Position numbers and translations under genes: made by a program. This document shows, in pieces, positions 19,780 to 21,368 of a DNA stretch of 21,368 nucleotides. This stretch comes from Chromera velia (lineage: Eukaryota; Sar; Chromeraceae). Under the pieces are notes generated by a model that saw only the letters and a program-made list of their open reading frames with translations, had not been told where the DNA came from and searched no databases. Location: contig JAHBMJ010002212.1 in the NCBI GenBank assembly GCA_018398765.1, positions 1 through 21,368 on the forward strand, in the 5' to 3' direction. Every line of letters starts with the position of its first letter. The first letter of the stretch is position 1.

Positions 19780-19935
19780 GCCGCGGGCCCGCGCCCCGTA
19801 GACCGCGCGGGGGTTGTAGACCGCGCGGGCCAACCCCCGCGCGCGGCTCGCGATCATGCATGCGCCTCCCCGCGATCGAAAATGGCCCCGGAAAGCGAAG
19901 CGGGGGGCAGTTACATCAGCCCTGGTGTCCCCCCC
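19780..19935. repeat. GC-rich island with nested hairpin and 14-bp direct repeat
   Basis: GTAGACCGCGCGGG occurs at 19798-19811 and 19816-19829. GCGCGGGGGTTG (19805-19816) is the exact inverse of CAACCCCCGCGC (19831-19842), giving a 12-bp stem with a 14-nt loop. The island contrasts sharply with the AT-rich sequence on both sides. It could be a small mobile repeat or a promoter-associated GC island about 430 bp upstream of the PARP-like start codon. Confidence 0.7.
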
Positions 19936-21368
19936 CAAAAGTAAATGAACCTACTTTTTAGGTGGAAGCCTTGCCGCCGCCGCTGCGGGGTGCTTCATAT
20001 GTGGAAATGAACCCCCTTTTTGTTCTGAGGGCTCGCTACTGCTGCAAAAATGGTAGGGTTTCTTTTAGCCTCTGGGGCGATTCTTTCTAATGGAAGATTC
20101 AAGATAAAAAACCCAGCTCTCAGCTGTATATATTACCCCCCGGGCACTAGTCAAATTTTGTAGGCTCTTTTATACCACTTACCAGCCTTTTCCCATGAAA
20201 AAAAAAAAACCACCAGCAGTTGCCCACTCAAAACCGCTTCATACCAAATTTTCCCTGAAAAATAGTATTTATAAGTATTTATATTATTATACATATATGT
20301 AATAAAAAAGGAGTTTGTAAAAATAATGACATGGTTCTAGTAAAGTAGTAGTAACTAAATATTGCACTATAAAATGATATATTAAAATCATTTTAAAGTA
20401 TATTTTCTTAGAATTTTTCCTAAAAAAGAAATTTGAAGTCATTTATCCTCCATTGAAACATTTTGCTGCATCTGGCCACATTTCCTTTGTGCTAGCTGCT
20501 GGCACAGTGGCACATCAGAGTTAGAATCGTTCTAACCTGACCCAAACCGGTCACAGAGCGCCTCTTTCTTCCGAGTATACCGTTTAAGATGTACACTTCG
20601 CTTTTTGCACCCGTCTTCAAAGCTAGCTGCGACTCCACGTCCTCTTCTTCAGGAAGGCCCTCACGGCTGACCGGCTTACTGATTGGCTGACTGGCTGACT
20701 GACTGGTTAATTTACGGAAACACTGGCGCTGATTTACTGGTTGACTGGCAGCTAGACTGGCAGTTAGTGTTACCTTAGAAATGGAGTTACTTCAGACAGC
20801 TGTAATGTATGTCCTAACCATCTCCGCACTGTGCTAGTAGGCGGCAGCACTATGTTCAGTGGAAGAGCAGTCCTTCTACTCGAAATCTCACATGCTTGTA
20901 TCTCAGTACGCATGTATAGATAAACAGATATATGCCAATTCGATGCCAAATACACGTACGGCGTGAAAAATCAATACATCTCGGCATGGCTCAAACACCA
21001 CCCCGTGAACGATCGGTCGCGCGCACAATTTAAAATCGTCCTGGCACAGGCCGCAGTACCAATGCGCACACTCTCAATCCTGACATGCCAGATGAGCAAC
21101 CGCAATTCCAACACACAACATCACGCGCGACCCCCCCCTTCGGTCTCGCCACTGTCTTTTTTCTATCGCTTCTGGCTCTGTGTGCTACGTAAAAGAGACG
21201 TTCGATCGAAGATCAATAGGACAAAAAGAATCGAACTAAGGAAGATACACATGTAAACATATTCAATACATCGTTGGCCTAAAGCGCTCCAGAAACGCAA
21301 TCTCATTCATCCATCCTTCAATCAGATCCGTGCTGGCCGTACGGACCAAAACACGCAAATATTGTTCC
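19936..21368. other. Non-coding or unrecognised sequence to the window end
   Basis: From 20100 to 20500 the sequence is very AT-rich with stops in all frames. At 20670-20765 there is a degenerate CTGACTGG-type repeat. The last 400 bp have more balanced composition and a short plus-strand open frame (20963-21256) that I do not recognise. No tRNA-like or rRNA-like sequence was noticed. Confidence 0.5.

Noticed and set aside
20963..21256. 97-residue plus-strand open frame near the right edge
   Set aside because: No recognisable motif or splice context; too short to support as a gene.

Overview
The window is nuclear DNA from a microbial eukaryote. Introns are GT-AG, long and full of microsatellites and pyrimidine tracts. 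Two multi-exon genes flank a decayed Ty1/copia retrotransposon. A chromerid alveolate such as Chromera velia is my best guess, from the intron style and the NB-ARC/TPR gene; nothing in the window proves the organism.

Layout. (1) 1-250 is a TG microsatellite with a perfect 36-bp higher-order period. (2) 423-6710 (+) is an eight-exon gene for a STAND-class protein: a possible CHAT/caspase-like remnant, a NB-ARC-like ATPase (Walker A in exon 5, Walker B in exon 6), a winged helix, and six 42-residue kinesin-light-chain-type TPRs. All exon phases close. Its 5' end may lie left of the window, or at ATG 297. (3) 6711-7892 is AT-rich spacer with a candidate polyadenylation signal. (4) 7893-14649 (-) is a Ty1/copia element with two 249-bp LTRs, a PBS, a PPT and broken protease, integrase, RT and RNase H. 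Its integrase is split by a 1.55-kb insertion flanked by a 16-bp direct repeat, and that insertion carries a MYND zinc-finger fragment. (5) 14650-15664 is spacer with one unrecognised ORF. (6) 19364-15665 (-) is a six-exon gene for a protein with an N-terminal PARP-type zinc finger, a charged coiled coil, a short polyQ and a C-terminal PADR1/Zn3 module, but no WGR or ADP-ribosyltransferase domain. (7) 19365-21368 is non-coding as far as I can see, apart from a GC-rich palindromic island near 19.8 kb.

The two intact genes converge on the retroelement and show no operon-like link. One resembles a ligand-sensing NLR-like switch protein; the other resembles a DNA-break-binding protein built from PARP1 parts without the enzyme. 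The most noteworthy items are this catalysis-free PARP-like architecture, the nested MYND insertion, and the almost transition-only divergence between the LTRs.
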